Positions 1-10,086 of a stretch of 60,801 nucleotides of DNA are shown one piece after another. The DNA lies in the NCBI GenBank assembly GCA_030824575.1, contig JAVBXL010000088.1, positions 1 through 60,801 of the forward strand, written 5' to 3'. Below the pieces are notes generated by a model. The model saw only the letters and a program-made list of their open reading frames with translations. It was not told where the DNA came from and made no database searches. The number at the start of each line of letters is the position of its first letter. Position 1 is the stretch's first letter. This DNA is from a bacterium (GTDB taxonomy: Bacteria > Pseudomonadota > Alphaproteobacteria > Sphingomonadales > Sphingomonadaceae). The position numbers and the translations under genes are program-made.

Positions 1-513
1 TCCGCCAAATACGACGGAACGATCGAGCGGATGGCGCGCGGCCTACGACCGCTGTCGACCGATCCGGCCAGCGATCTCGATATCCTGTTCCGCCGGGCCG
101 TGTTCGCCTGGCTCATCGCCGATGGCGATATGCATCTCAAGAACCTCGCTGTGCTCAAAGTCGCCGAGGTGGATGCCAAGGCCTTCACGAGCGTGCGCTT
201 CGCGCCGCTCTACGACGCCGTCACCACGCGCGTCTTCCCGGGTTTGGGGGGCGATCGCATGGCGCTCAAGCTCAACGGCAAGGATGACCGTCTGACGCCC
301 CAGGACTTCCTCGCGCTGGCGCGGACAATCGGCGTATCCGCCGGAGATGCCGAGACTGCGATTGCGGACTTGACCGCGCGTGTGGCCGACCGGGCGCAGG
401 GGCTTCAGCTACCTGCCTTCGCGGCCGAGGCTGAGGCCGCCAAGACAGCGCAGGAGAAGGTGATCGCCTTGGTCGGGGAGCGCTGCAAGGCACTTGCCGT
501 TGAAGGCGACTGA
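1..513 (+). CDS. HipA-like kinase, C-terminal part (5' end outside window)
   Basis: The frame is open from the first base and ends at 513, so this is the C-terminal ~170 residues of a protein that is normally about 400-440 residues. It carries the late HipA kinase motifs: ADGDMHLKN (catalytic Asp and Asn-loop region) and PLYDAVTT (metal-binding Asp). HipA proteins are Ser/Thr kinases of HipBA-type toxin-antitoxin modules; E. coli HipA phosphorylates glutamyl-tRNA synthetase. The ATP-binding half and any HipB-like antitoxin lie upstream and cannot be judged. The gene converges on the helicase gene ending at 525, with 11 bp between the stop codons. It may or may not belong functionally to the defence cluster that follows. 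Confidence 0.8.
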   Translation, partial: SAKYDGTIERMARGLRPLSTDPASDLDILFRRAVFAWLIADGDMHLKNLAVLKVAEVDAKAFTSVRFAPLYDAVTTRVFPGLGGDRMALKLNGKDDRLTPQDFLALARTIGVSAGDAETAIADLTARVADRAQGLQLPAFAAEAEAAKTAQEKVIALVGERCKALAVEGD

Positions 514-524
514 GCGGCGCGACG

Positions 525-3500
525 TCACGGTTGGAGCCGGATTTGCAGGTCGGCGAGATCTTCTGCCGCCATGGCGGTTCCCATGAGGCTGTGAAGATAC
601 TCCAGCAGGTCTTCCTGACGCGGTTGTCCGAACGCGAGGCGATAGACGGTCAGGCTTCGTTTGAGCCACTCGAGTCGTCGGACCTCGCGGCTGAACGGGA
701 GCATGGGCACGCGGCGTTCGACCTTCACCGGCCCTTCGTAAATCCAGTAGGGAATGAGGTCAGAGTCATTCTCGGTCTCGGCGCGAGCTGCGTCGAACAT
801 GATCTGCCAGGGATCATCGTGATCTCTCTCGCGCCCACGCACCACGTCGACCTGCCGATGCGCCAGATTTAGGCGGATTGCGTGACCCTTGAAGCGGTGG
901 ACACGCCCCTCGCGCTGCTCGAGATCGACGGGATTTCCGGGCAAGTTCCAGTGATAGAGCCGATAGCAATAAGGGTGAAAGTCGAGGCCTTCCTGTCCGA
1001 CGGAGGTCGTGGCCAGCGCGAAGGGTCGGAACGGTGAGTTGAAGGCATCGCGAACGCTGGAGAGGCGTGCGGCCCCGCCTTCCTCGTCTTTGTAGTCGGC
1101 CAGGCGCATGGCGAAGCGCCCGCGCATCTGGAACTTGTTGATCACCAGCTTCTTACCGTCGACCGTTGGATCCTCGACATCGATCTGCGAGGGGCGAATG
1201 GCCAACGCCTCCGAGATCGCCTTGCTGATCCCAGCGATACGATCGACGGCTGGCTTGGCGCCCAAGCCCTCGGCGTCGAGCAGATAGTGGACGTACTCGT
1301 CGAGAACGGCCTGAAGGTTATGCTCAACGCCGTAGGTGAGCACTTGGCGCCAATAGCGGTCATCGTCGTCCTTGCGGAGGAGGGCGACGGCGTCGTGCTG
1401 GTTGAAAAGCGTGCGGAATCCCCAAGAGATCTGGTTCGCTGCCTTCAGCAGTCGATGATCGTCCCAAGCGAGATCGGGTGCGATCCGGTGCAGGGCGCGC
1501 AGCGCACAGACTGCGGGGCTGCCGAGAGCAACATCGACCAGAAGGTCAATCAGCGTGTCCGGTACGGGTCCAAAGGTGCGTTCGGTTGTCACAGTCCGCA
1601 GTTCGGCGACATGCTCCTTGAAACCCTCTTCGTTGCCGAGGAGGGCGAAGCCGTAAGGCGAGTTGACCCAGGCGACGGAGCTGGCTTTCGCCATGGCGTC
1701 GATGACGGCCGGGGCAGCCCATTCCCAATCGCGGCCATCTGCGGTGTCGCCTGACCGCTCGGCGAGCGCGGCGACGCTCTCGCGCAAGCGGTCGGCGACG
1801 GCTTTACGCATGGCTTCGACCGACAGGGTTTCGTTTGACGCTCCAAAGATCGCAAGAGGGTCGGCAATGCGCGCCAAGGTCGGCGAGGGATAGACCAGGT
1901 GCATTGCGCGCATGGCGACAAGCCGCCCTTGATTTTGCCGGAACTGGATGGGGCGTGGGCGAACATGACCGAAATATCGCTGCCCCGAAGCGCCGACGCC
2001 CATGCGGCGTTCGGCCTCGTAGGACAGGATTGACGCGATCGCATCGGGCACCATCGACCAGGATGAGAAGATCAGTGCCTTGGTCAGCGGCGGCCCGGAT
2101 CGCTCGGGACCGTAATAGGGTAGGGATGGCGGGATCCACAGATGTTGATCGAGGCCATCGCCGAACACGTCATCCATGACGCCGCGCATCCGACCGTTAG
2201 CGGGTTCGAGGGGCTCGTAGGCGTCAAGCCGGTCGCGATCGAGCATGGCAGGCCGTGCGCGTTCGAGCGCAGCGCACAGATTGGGCGCCGGCTTGTCGAG
2301 CTGATCTTTCAGAAGCCGTTTGAGCGCATAGTCGCGCATGAAGTTGAGGAGGTAGGGCGCGGACTTCCAGTATTCGGTGATCTCCGGCGCATCGAGGGCG
2401 CGCGCAACGTCCGACACTGCTGCGGCCTGGCGTAGATCAGATGGCAGGATCGTGATGGCCATCGGCGGCTCGCTCACCATGGAGTCGCGCTCGATGGTGC
2501 TGGCCACGCGTTCGGTGCGCGCCATTACCTTGCGCAGCCGGTCCTCGACGACATGACGCGCGCCGATGGCCTCGTTGCGCGCGCCAGGCAGCGCATGAAG
2601 GAAGCCGCGAAACTCGCGCATTTCGCGTTCCAGCGCTTTGGCCACGTCGGGACCGTTGGTCCGACCGTAGAGGAAGGACAAGGTCTCCAGAAAATCACGG
2701 TAATGTTCGCCGTCATCGGGTTCGTCACCCGACAATGTCAGCATCCGGTAGGGTGTGGCGGAAAGCAGAAGCGTGCGCGCGGCATGACCCTTGCCGTCCG
2801 AGTAGTCGAACAGCTCGCGCGCCAGGTCAGCAGCCGGGGTTTCGCCGTGGAGCAAGTCGCGGAACCGCTGAAACTCATCCATGATTATGAGGTCGGGTTT
2901 CAGGGCGTCGATGCAGGCGTGCGAGAGTTTGCCGCGAAGACGACCGACCAAGGCATTGCGCCGCTGGTTCAGCTCATAAGGATAGGCTTCACGGCGACGC
3001 GGGAAGAGGTCGCAGACCGCTTCCAGTTCCGTGAACAGTTCGGCATCTTTTTCGACGTCGCGGCGGAAGCGATCGATGATCCGTTGATCAACACCATCCA
3101 GAGACAGCTCGCGGACGGCGGTATTCCAGCCATCAACACCGGCGGACACCTGAAGCAGATTGTGCAGGCCGCGCGGCCGCGACACCCGGTCTTCGAGCAT
3201 CCGCAGCAGCAAGGCGCGTTCCTGCGTGACGCCTGTGGTCGAGCGCAGGTCAAAGGTCGTGCCTGGTGTCAGGCTGATGAAGTTGACCTTGTTGGCGTCG
3301 AGCCCCTGATCGCCCCGGACCTGGAGCGGGATAAGGGTCATGCGCGTCGGTAACGCCAGCTCGCGTCGGCCAAGCACATTGAGCCGATTTATGTTCTGAG
3401 CTGCAATCGCCTGATTGGAACAGATATAGAGGATATCGATCCGGTCGGTGCTGTCCCAAAGCTTCTCGATAGTGCGGGCGATGACGCCGCGCGCGACCAT

Positions 3501-3653
3501 GGTTTTGCCAAGGCCCACTTCGTCCGCGACAAGGAATTGCCTGACGGGATCCTGATCGCCGTAAAGCCGGTCAAACACATAATCGACTGTACGACGCTGA
3601 AAGGCTTTCAGCGGAGCGAGGGCAGCTTCGGCTTCAAACCGGTTATCCGTCAT
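525..3653 (-). CDS. SF2/SNF2-like helicase, last gene of the minus-strand defence operon
   Basis: About 1042 residues. It has a superfamily-2 helicase core: Walker A in ADEVGLGKTMVARG (residues ~40-55), Walker B as MDEFQRF (a DEFQ variant of DEAH, ~255), motif III LLLSATPYRM (~300), and C-terminal motifs TSVGQEGLDFHPYC and DLEQREGRVHRFKG (~890-935). Such proteins are ATP-driven DNA translocases. I chose the start at 3653 (MTDNRFEAE), which overlaps the preceding PLD gene by 11 bp; a start 13 codons upstream is possible but gives an unconvincing N-terminus. The PLD-like protein is its translational neighbour, which suggests a translocase-nuclease pair. It is not recognisable as DISARM DrmA, because no DUF1998 partner is present. 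Confidence 0.8.
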   Translation of the reverse strand: MTDNRFEAEAALAPLKAFQRRTVDYVFDRLYGDQDPVRQFLVADEVGLGKTMVARGVIARTIEKLWDSTDRIDILYICSNQAIAAQNINRLNVLGRRELALPTRMTLIPLQVRGDQGLDANKVNFISLTPGTTFDLRSTTGVTQERALLLRMLEDRVSRPRGLHNLLQVSAGVDGWNTAVRELSLDGVDQRIIDRFRRDVEKDAELFTELEAVCDLFPRRREAYPYELNQRRNALVGRLRGKLSHACIDALKPDLIIMDEFQRFRDLLHGETPAADLARELFDYSDGKGHAARTLLLSATPYRMLTLSGDEPDDGEHYRDFLETLSFLYGRTNGPDVAKALEREMREFRGFLHALPGARNEAIGARHVVEDRLRKVMARTERVASTIERDSMVSEPPMAITILPSDLRQAAAVSDVARALDAPEITEYWKSAPYLLNFMRDYALKRLLKDQLDKPAPNLCAALERARPAMLDRDRLDAYEPLEPANGRMRGVMDDVFGDGLDQHLWIPPSLPYYGPERSGPPLTKALIFSSWSMVPDAIASILSYEAERRMGVGASGQRYFGHVRPRPIQFRQNQGRLVAMRAMHLVYPSPTLARIADPLAIFGASNETLSVEAMRKAVADRLRESVAALAERSGDTADGRDWEWAAPAVIDAMAKASSVAWVNSPYGFALLGNEEGFKEHVAELRTVTTERTFGPVPDTLIDLLVDVALGSPAVCALRALHRIAPDLAWDDHRLLKAANQISWGFRTLFNQHDAVALLRKDDDDRYWRQVLTYGVEHNLQAVLDEYVHYLLDAEGLGAKPAVDRIAGISKAISEALAIRPSQIDVEDPTVDGKKLVINKFQMRGRFAMRLADYKDEEGGAARLSSVRDAFNSPFRPFALATTSVGQEGLDFHPYCYRLYHWNLPGNPVDLEQREGRVHRFKGHAIRLNLAHRQVDVVRGRERDHDDPWQIMFDAARAETENDSDLIPYWIYEGPVKVERRVPMLPFSREVRRLEWLKRSLTVYRLAFGQPRQEDLLEYLHSLMGTAMAAEDLADLQIRLQP

Positions 3654-5505
3654 GGCTGAGGCCCTGATCCTGGAGGGCAATGCGGAAAGCATCCCAAAGG
3701 GTTCGGAAATCGCTGGGTATCGGATCGGCGCCGGTAACGTTGCCAGCCTCCAATCGCGTCATCAGGCGTTCGATTGCATGAAGTCTTTCGCCTCCACGAC
3801 ACAAGGCGCGAACCATATCTTCCAAGAGCGGTGCGTCGTCGGCGGCACTGGCCCAAGCCATGCTGCCGGAACCTTCCTGCGCCGCCAAGGCCGCGCCGAA
3901 TGGATCGCCGAGTTCTGACAAGAGGAGCCGCAGATAGCGAAAGAACGCATCTCGGCTGTCGATCACCCAGCGAAGAATGGCGGCATGGCGTTCAGGTGGA
4001 AGGCCTTCCATCACCAGACTGGTGCTGAACAGGGCTGACACCTGGGCACCGTCTGCGGTCAACCGAAGGGCCAGAAAGCGGGTGAGGTCGACGATCGGCA
4101 TGGCACCGAGATCGACAGCCGTTCCTGCGCGAAGGGCATCCAGCACATCGCTGGCATGGCCATCTCCTCGGGTGATGGGCCAAACCTGCAGCGAGGCGAT
4201 CCCGACAAGCGGCAACGGCTCCGTGGGAATAAGCCAGACGCGCCACGGGTGCGCATCGCCGTCAATGCTTTCGATCCGCTCACAGCGCAGGCGCAATCCA
4301 CCGCGGCACAAAGCGCGGCGTGCGTCGTCGAGCCTTGCCTCTGCGGCGATGGTGGCGGGATCAATGGGTTCAAGCTCGCTGGCAACGAAGGTGCGGGTGA
4401 GGCGCCCAAAGCCCTTCTCGCCCATGATCTGCTCGACGCTGCCGACCTTAGATCGCTTGCCTCTGAGCGAAGCGAAGAGCTCTACATTGTTGCCCGACAG
4501 AAGGGCAGGACGCGTCGCGTTGCCGGACCCAATCGTCAGGATCGTGTCCCAGCCCGTCTCGGCGATGAATGCCTTGGCGTGTAGTCCCTGAAGCGCGCTG
4601 GTGGAGACCTCCTCGCCGTCTTCGCTGGCGGCCATTTCGTCGAGGACGGAAACGCGTTCAAAAGCGTCTAGTGTGGCGCTGTCGACGCAAGCCAATTGAT
4701 CCGGGCGGCTGATGATGACGGCCTTTTCTGCTGTCGGCAGCCCGCTGAGCAGGTTGAGCGCACTGGTATCGCAAAAGGGCGAGATGACGCCCAGTCGCGC
4801 GCAGGACGTAGGCTGCCAGATTTTGCCGCCGAACCCGTTGACCGCGAAGCTGACCTCGTCGAACCGGTCGGGCACGCTCCACCGGGCGCGCCGAATATCT
4901 TCGGCAACCTCAGCGGTCAGTGTGCGCGCATCGTCGGAGATGCCCGCGACGGCGAGGTCTGGCAGTCGGCTCAGAAGATCGAACAGCGGCCGGTTGTTCG
5001 CATCGGGGCGGCGCGTCAGCTCGCCATCGAGACGTAGCGAGATGTCCCAAGACCGATCTCGCGTAAGGTTGCGCGAGAGCACCAGCAACCGCAGGAGCGT
5101 CGGATCTTCGGCGCGCGTCGGCCGATAGCGGAGAGCCCAGAGCTTGGGATGGAACGCACCTTCGCGCGGTGCAGCGACTTCGACGATAATGCGTTCGAGC
5201 AGAGAGCAGAGCCGTGAATGAGGGCGGCTTTGAGCATGTAGATGCCCTGCATCGGCATAGATGACGAGGCGTCCAGCGATCCGCTCGGCGCCTTCGAGCA
5301 ACGCCAGCGGGTGGGTAAGAATGTCGTCACGATTTTCAGCCGCGAACAGGGCGAGGCTGACGGGTGCGGCGAGCGCGGTTTCGAAATCGAGCGAGAAAGT
5401 CGTCGCGATCGCAGCGTCGAAGACATAGCCCGGAGGGGGCTGAAGGCTGTCGCCGTAGAGAACGCGGGTTTCCGGATCGAGCGTCGTTCTATTCAGCACT
5501 GGCAA
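3643..5505 (-). CDS. Phospholipase D-like (HKD) putative nuclease
   Basis: 620 residues with two degenerate PLD/HKD half-sites. The first is FHPKLWALRY (~118) followed by LSRNLTRDRSWD (~142). The second is LHAKAFIAETGWD (~308) followed by TIGSGNATRPAL and NNVELFA (~325-340). In this superfamily the paired HxK motifs form one active site that cleaves phosphodiester bonds, including DNA (DISARM DrmC and helicase-associated PLD proteins are examples). The downstream acidic residue of each classic HKD motif is not clearly in place, so catalysis is inferred. The gene overlaps DUF6361 upstream by 17 bp and the SF2 helicase downstream by 11 bp, so the three are probably made together. Confidence 0.7.
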   Translation of the reverse strand: MPVLNRTTLDPETRVLYGDSLQPPPGYVFDAAIATTFSLDFETALAAPVSLALFAAENRDDILTHPLALLEGAERIAGRLVIYADAGHLHAQSRPHSRLCSLLERIIVEVAAPREGAFHPKLWALRYRPTRAEDPTLLRLLVLSRNLTRDRSWDISLRLDGELTRRPDANNRPLFDLLSRLPDLAVAGISDDARTLTAEVAEDIRRARWSVPDRFDEVSFAVNGFGGKIWQPTSCARLGVISPFCDTSALNLLSGLPTAEKAVIISRPDQLACVDSATLDAFERVSVLDEMAASEDGEEVSTSALQGLHAKAFIAETGWDTILTIGSGNATRPALLSGNNVELFASLRGKRSKVGSVEQIMGEKGFGRLTRTFVASELEPIDPATIAAEARLDDARRALCRGGLRLRCERIESIDGDAHPWRVWLIPTEPLPLVGIASLQVWPITRGDGHASDVLDALRAGTAVDLGAMPIVDLTRFLALRLTADGAQVSALFSTSLVMEGLPPERHAAILRWVIDSRDAFFRYLRLLLSELGDPFGAALAAQEGSGSMAWASAADDAPLLEDMVRALCRGGERLHAIERLMTRLEAGNVTGADPIPSDFRTLWDAFRIALQDQGLSHDG

Positions 5506-6673
5506 GATCCCGCAGGTGCGACTTGGCTTGCGCCCATCGGAAGGTCAGCGGCTCGACACCAGAAGCGCCTGTCCAACGGTCTCGCACGGCTCGATTGGCA
5601 AATCGGGACTGGCTTGTTTTCAGTCGCCGCTCGCGATCCTGCACAAGACGGGCGGCCGGCGTCAGCGCACCGTCTAGGACGCTGCCCGATGTCAACAGGC
5701 CAAGCCATTCGGCGACGAAGCGTTTGGCTGCGGGCCGGATGCTGTGTGCGGGATGATCGATCGCCGCCCAGAACGCATCGAGTGACCAAGCCCGGATTGC
5801 GGCCATGTCCAGGCTGGATTGCCATTCGGCAAACCGCACCTCGTATTTCTCGATCCATTCGGCCCGATCACGGAGCCGACTGAGCAGCAAGTTGTAGAGC
5901 AGCGAGGCGCCGTGCATCACGCTAGAGAATATGGCGCCATGGCCGACCAATGTACGGGCGTCGTCAGGGAAATCGGCAAGATGGGGGTGCTCCCAGATGT
6001 TGTCGCATTCAGCTTGGCTGGACCCGCTTCGCGCTAAAAACGCCAAGAGGCTGTGCGGTTGATGGGCGATGAGCCGATCGATGATGAACTGGGCCTCGTC
6101 GAGCGAGAGCTTGAACTGCGTATAGTCGAGCAGGTCGGTGGGACGCGCTGGCAGCGTCGGGGTCCAGATCTGAAGGGCTTGGGCCTCGGACGCTGAATCC
6201 TCGCTTTCGCGGACACGAGGCCGCGCGCGTTGGAGATGGCGCATGGAGGAAAAGAGGTTGTCGGTTGAGCCTGGGAAGAGACGGATGCCCCATGTACCGA
6301 GCCCGGCCCAGTAGACCGAACTGGGCAGTCTCTGGAGGTCCGCACCGGCATCCCTGCCAATGATGCCGTTGGACTCGCCGCCGGCCTTGAGCGCGTTGGC
6401 GAGCCGGTTTTCGAGGGCGCGCGCTTCGCTCGCGAGCTGATCCGCCCCGGCCGATGATCCTTCGAGCATCTGGAACAGCCAAGGGATGAACAGCATGTAG
6501 CGTAGCCGGGTTTGGATCGTGCTGGTGCCCGGGAAAAGGTGATCGGCGATCGAATCGCGGATGCCGCCCAGACCCAGTTCGTCGCGGGTTTCCCGCTCCT
6601 GGAATAGCGCCATGATCCGCTGCGCGCGCTGGCGCTCGGCTTCATCGAAATCAATCCAGGCAAGTGAAGACAT
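5489..6673 (-). CDS. DUF6361 family protein
   Basis: 394 residues. The N-terminus (MSSLAWIDFDEAERQRAQ, then RDSIADHLFPGTSTIQTRLRYMLFIPW) is the typical opening of DUF6361 proteins, whose molecular function is unknown. Members commonly sit beside helicases and PLD-type proteins in defence islands. No enzyme motif, signal peptide or membrane segment is evident. The start at 6673 is preceded by a G-rich run that can act as a ribosome-binding site. The 52-bp gap to the upstream helicase gene shows no strong promoter, so it is probably an operon member. The family call is by recall of the N-terminal signature. Confidence 0.7.
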   Translation of the reverse strand: MSSLAWIDFDEAERQRAQRIMALFQERETRDELGLGGIRDSIADHLFPGTSTIQTRLRYMLFIPWLFQMLEGSSAGADQLASEARALENRLANALKAGGESNGIIGRDAGADLQRLPSSVYWAGLGTWGIRLFPGSTDNLFSSMRHLQRARPRVRESEDSASEAQALQIWTPTLPARPTDLLDYTQFKLSLDEAQFIIDRLIAHQPHSLLAFLARSGSSQAECDNIWEHPHLADFPDDARTLVGHGAIFSSVMHGASLLYNLLLSRLRDRAEWIEKYEVRFAEWQSSLDMAAIRAWSLDAFWAAIDHPAHSIRPAAKRFVAEWLGLLTSGSVLDGALTPAARLVQDRERRLKTSQSRFANRAVRDRWTGASGVEPLTFRWAQAKSHLRDLASAE

Positions 6674-6725
6674 TGGCCCCCCGTGGCTTATTCAATGGAC
6701 GACTAGCGTCCCTAGTGATCGACTG

Positions 6726-9700
6726 TCAGTCGCTGCCTATGACACGAAGGCGCATTCCGCGAGTTTCGAGCAGGTAGGTCTCGACGCCGGCCAACAGGTG
6801 GAGGCCCTCTTCCCCGATGGCTTTGCGCGACAGGCCAGGTTGCACGATCCGAACGTCATATTCGAACCGATAATCCTGCCACCCCGCCTTCAGCTTCTTG
6901 ATCGCGGCCGCGGAGCCCGTTTCGATCCGAGAGCTGAGACCTCTGTCACGACGCTTCTGCTCACGCTTGAGCATATGCTGCAGCATTCGGTTGGGGCGGT
7001 CGCGCCAACGCGCCGATTTCTGGGCCTGTCCACAAACCTCGTACAGGTCGCTAAGCCGCGCGCCTGGCGTATCGGCCCCGGAATATTTGCAGTGGAACAG
7101 GGTGGCCGAAACGACGCTGTCGGTAATCCGCAGGGCGACGACGTCTGCGATCTCACCCTTGCCGTCATCATCGAAGATCACGTCATAGGGATCGGGGTCC
7201 GTTAGCAGGGCCTCGATCACCGTGCGCTGGACGGAGTCTGCGCGCTTGGCCGTGCCCTGCGATTCGACGCGGATATTGGCTTTCGACCAGTCCCAGGCTT
7301 CGATCTTGGCCACCGGGTAGGGCTCGACCGTCTCGCCTTCCGGCAGGCTGTAAAGGTGGCTGTAGATGAGCAGCGAGCCATCGCCGAAATCAATCTGAGG
7401 CGAGTCGTCGGCAAAGGATTCCGAAAGCGACTGGAACTTGCTGCCGATCTTGATCGTGGCCTTGGGACCACTGCGCTGCGGATAGCGGGCGCCGCCATCG
7501 CTGAACACGATCTCGAACTCGGCCGAATGATCGTCGCTACGGACCGCAAAACGCAGCGGTCCCGTGCGGGCATTGTCGAGCAGCTCTATATCGCATTCGG
7601 TGAACGAGACCGGTTGATCGCCGAACGAGATCTCGATGCGTTCTTCGATCTGCATGATCAACGATTCAGGCCAGTGGATCGCAACGGGTGATACGGTCGG
7701 GCGCTCGTTGATTTGGCAAGGGCGCATCGCGCTCTTGAAGACCCCATCGGTCGTGATGCTTGGGTCGTTGACCGTGCGGCCGACATCCTGACACCAATCA
7801 ACCCAGTCGGTGAGGTCGCGAACCTTCGCGCTCGACCAGAACTTGCCTTTGGCGGAGCAGCCGCGCGAGGCGGGCATCCCGTCAAGAAAGCCCGTGGCGA
7901 AGATGTTGTTCTTGATCCTCGATTGGGACTTTGCGCTGTCGAGACCGTCGGCGACGTCAACGCCCATGTACATTGAATAGCGAACCCCTCGGCCCTGGTG
8001 ATGGGTAAGTCCGAGATTGCGCAGAATGAGTCGCTTGAACCCATGGAGGCTGCGAAACACTTCTTCGCCTTCGACGCGGCGGGCGGTCTCACCGCACACC
8101 GCTTTGGCGAGACGATCAAAAGGCCCCTTTGCGGAACTGCTGATGTAGAGCAGTCCGCTAGCCTGATCCCAGTGCAGCATGTGCAGGTCCCAGGTCACGT
8201 TGACCGCTTGTTGCGCGGTGGTCCAACGGGCCTGTTCTTCGGCGCGCGTCACGAAGATCGCCACGCGTTTGTGAGCGTTGAGCTTCATGCCGAGATAGAC
8301 CCCGGCGTTGTAGAGCTCTTCGGCCTGGAACGGGTCCCAAGCGTCGCAGGCCGTGCGGTAGACCACGGCATTCATCTTTGGCTCAAGCGTCTGGAGCGGA
8401 ATGTCGCTCAGATCGCCGGAGAACCCCTTGAACATCTCGGCGCGGCGTACCTGACGTTCGATCTTTGCCGAACTGAGGGCCTCCACCAGCGCGTTCCAGT
8501 CTGCATCTTCTGCATAGAGCCTGGCGAGCGAACGATCCACGTCATCGACGCCGGTGTTGGCAATGACCGTGGCGTCTCCCAACCTGGGATCTTGGCGTGT
8601 AAAGCGGCCGACGAACTGGATCGTGACTGCGACGCTCTTGTGATGATCGTGCAGCGCCGCGATTTTCAACTCCGGTAGGTCGAAGCCCTCACCGAGCATG
8701 TCGACGCAGACGATGATCCGGCTGTCGAACCGTCGCAAAGCGGCAAGATTCTCGCGACGCTCCTTAAGCGACTGCTGGCTGTGAACGATGACGGGTCGGT
8801 AGTCCGGGTAGGCAAGCGTGTAGAGGCGATGGAGATGCTTGGCGCGCTCAATGGTGCTGCACCGGGCCATCGCCAGATGATTGAGGCCGGCATCCAGATC
8901 GGCGGCGAGCACGTCACCCAGCTTGTCGATGATCGCCTGGTCCGCGTCGAGTTGATCGAGTCCGAACACCGCCTCGAACCGGATCGGCTTGAAATACCCC
9001 TCCTGCTGCGCCTTCTTCAGCGGATAGGTATAGATGAACTCCCCGTCGACGCGGCGACCATCTTCGCGGAACGGTGTGGCAGTGAACTGGACGACCGGAA
9101 TGGGCGGCGTGCGTTCGGCGAACAGTCCGCGAAAGGATGCCCAGGTACGAGCCCCGATGTGGTGTGCCTCATCGATGAAGAGCGCCGAGGCTCGGGTCGC
9201 CATATGCTCCTGAACCGGCGGTTCGGCGCGGCCGGCAATATGCATGGTGGTGACGATGACATTGGCGCTGTCGAAGATCTGATCGACTTCGGCGATCGAG
9301 GTCGGGATGCGGGTGAGCCGGGTGACCACGGGAAATAGCGCAGAGACGTCGAGACACGACTGTGCCTTTAGGACGCCAAACGTCTCGAACTTCGCAGCGA
9401 TCTGCTCGCGCAGCGCATCCGTCGGAACCACGACGAGCAAGCGACCAAACCGCTGACGCGCATTGAGCGCAAGCATGGTCTCCGTCTTGCCCGTGCCGGT
9501 CGGCATGACGATCGTGGCGGGGTCCGTCGAGCGCGTCGCATGAGCAAGCGCGGCGTGAAGGGCGCCGATCTGCGGCCGCCGTAATCCCGGATAGAGCGGT
9601 TTGTCATCTGTGGCCGCACGACCTTCGCGCAGATGAAACGCATCCTCCCAGGATGCCGTAACCCCGGTCAGCCGCTGCAGCATAGCCTGGGCACCCAATG

Positions 9701-10067
9701 CTGCCGGATCGATCGGCTTTGGATGCAGCCAACGCCCTTCACCACGTTCGAGCGCCTCACGGATGGATTGGGTCGTTGTCGCGCCGGGGACAAGCAGGAC
9801 GAGGTCGGCATCGAGCGAGGCTGCCGTTTTGGCGCTAATGATTTTCAGCGTCTCGCCGCTTTTCAGGTTCGTCTCAAAGCCGCTTACCCGCCGAACCGTG
9901 AACGGCTTCAGGCGGCATGGGGTTAGAGCGGAGGGAACCGCCTGCTGACGCACAGCGCTGCCCAGAAGCCTGCCTTCCAGCGCCAGCAAAGCCGGGAACA
10001 GAAACGTCACCTCCTCGCTGAACAGATCATCCTGTTCAGGCGCCTTGGCGGTCGCTCGCGTCAGCAT
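6726..10067 (-). CDS. DEAD/DEAH-box helicase with C-terminal nuclease-like domain
   Basis: About 1113 residues from the ATG at 10067; a longer reading frame exists but its extra N-terminus overlaps the preceding gene and looks non-coding. Helicase motifs: MPTGTGKTETM (Walker A, ~188), FIDEAHHIG (DEAH, ~297), QFTATPFREDG (motif III) and FVGRFTRQDPRLGD (motif VI, ~485). This resembles ERCC3/type III restriction helicases. The last ~130 residues contain DVIFDDDGKGEIADVV followed by ATLFHCKYS. That layout of acidic residue, beta strand and x-K resembles a PD-(D/E)XK nuclease with His in the usual Glu/Gln position. The nuclease assignment is inference. The gene starts 19 bp after the AddA-like gene. 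Confidence 0.8.
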   Translation of the reverse strand: MLTRATAKAPEQDDLFSEEVTFLFPALLALEGRLLGSAVRQQAVPSALTPCRLKPFTVRRVSGFETNLKSGETLKIISAKTAASLDADLVLLVPGATTTQSIREALERGEGRWLHPKPIDPAALGAQAMLQRLTGVTASWEDAFHLREGRAATDDKPLYPGLRRPQIGALHAALAHATRSTDPATIVMPTGTGKTETMLALNARQRFGRLLVVVPTDALREQIAAKFETFGVLKAQSCLDVSALFPVVTRLTRIPTSIAEVDQIFDSANVIVTTMHIAGRAEPPVQEHMATRASALFIDEAHHIGARTWASFRGLFAERTPPIPVVQFTATPFREDGRRVDGEFIYTYPLKKAQQEGYFKPIRFEAVFGLDQLDADQAIIDKLGDVLAADLDAGLNHLAMARCSTIERAKHLHRLYTLAYPDYRPVIVHSQQSLKERRENLAALRRFDSRIIVCVDMLGEGFDLPELKIAALHDHHKSVAVTIQFVGRFTRQDPRLGDATVIANTGVDDVDRSLARLYAEDADWNALVEALSSAKIERQVRRAEMFKGFSGDLSDIPLQTLEPKMNAVVYRTACDAWDPFQAEELYNAGVYLGMKLNAHKRVAIFVTRAEEQARWTTAQQAVNVTWDLHMLHWDQASGLLYISSSAKGPFDRLAKAVCGETARRVEGEEVFRSLHGFKRLILRNLGLTHHQGRGVRYSMYMGVDVADGLDSAKSQSRIKNNIFATGFLDGMPASRGCSAKGKFWSSAKVRDLTDWVDWCQDVGRTVNDPSITTDGVFKSAMRPCQINERPTVSPVAIHWPESLIMQIEERIEISFGDQPVSFTECDIELLDNARTGPLRFAVRSDDHSAEFEIVFSDGGARYPQRSGPKATIKIGSKFQSLSESFADDSPQIDFGDGSLLIYSHLYSLPEGETVEPYPVAKIEAWDWSKANIRVESQGTAKRADSVQRTVIEALLTDPDPYDVIFDDDGKGEIADVVALRITDSVVSATLFHCKYSGADTPGARLSDLYEVCGQAQKSARWRDRPNRMLQHMLKREQKRRDRGLSSRIETGSAAAIKKLKAGWQDYRFEYDVRIVQPGLSRKAIGEEGLHLLAGVETYLLETRGMRLRVIGSD

Positions 10068-10086
10068 GGCGTCCGTTCCCTTCTCT

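Noticed and set aside
6674..6725. A separate promoter before the DUF6361 gene
   Set aside because: The 52-bp gap shows no convincing -35/-10 pair; read-through from the upstream operon is the simpler reading.
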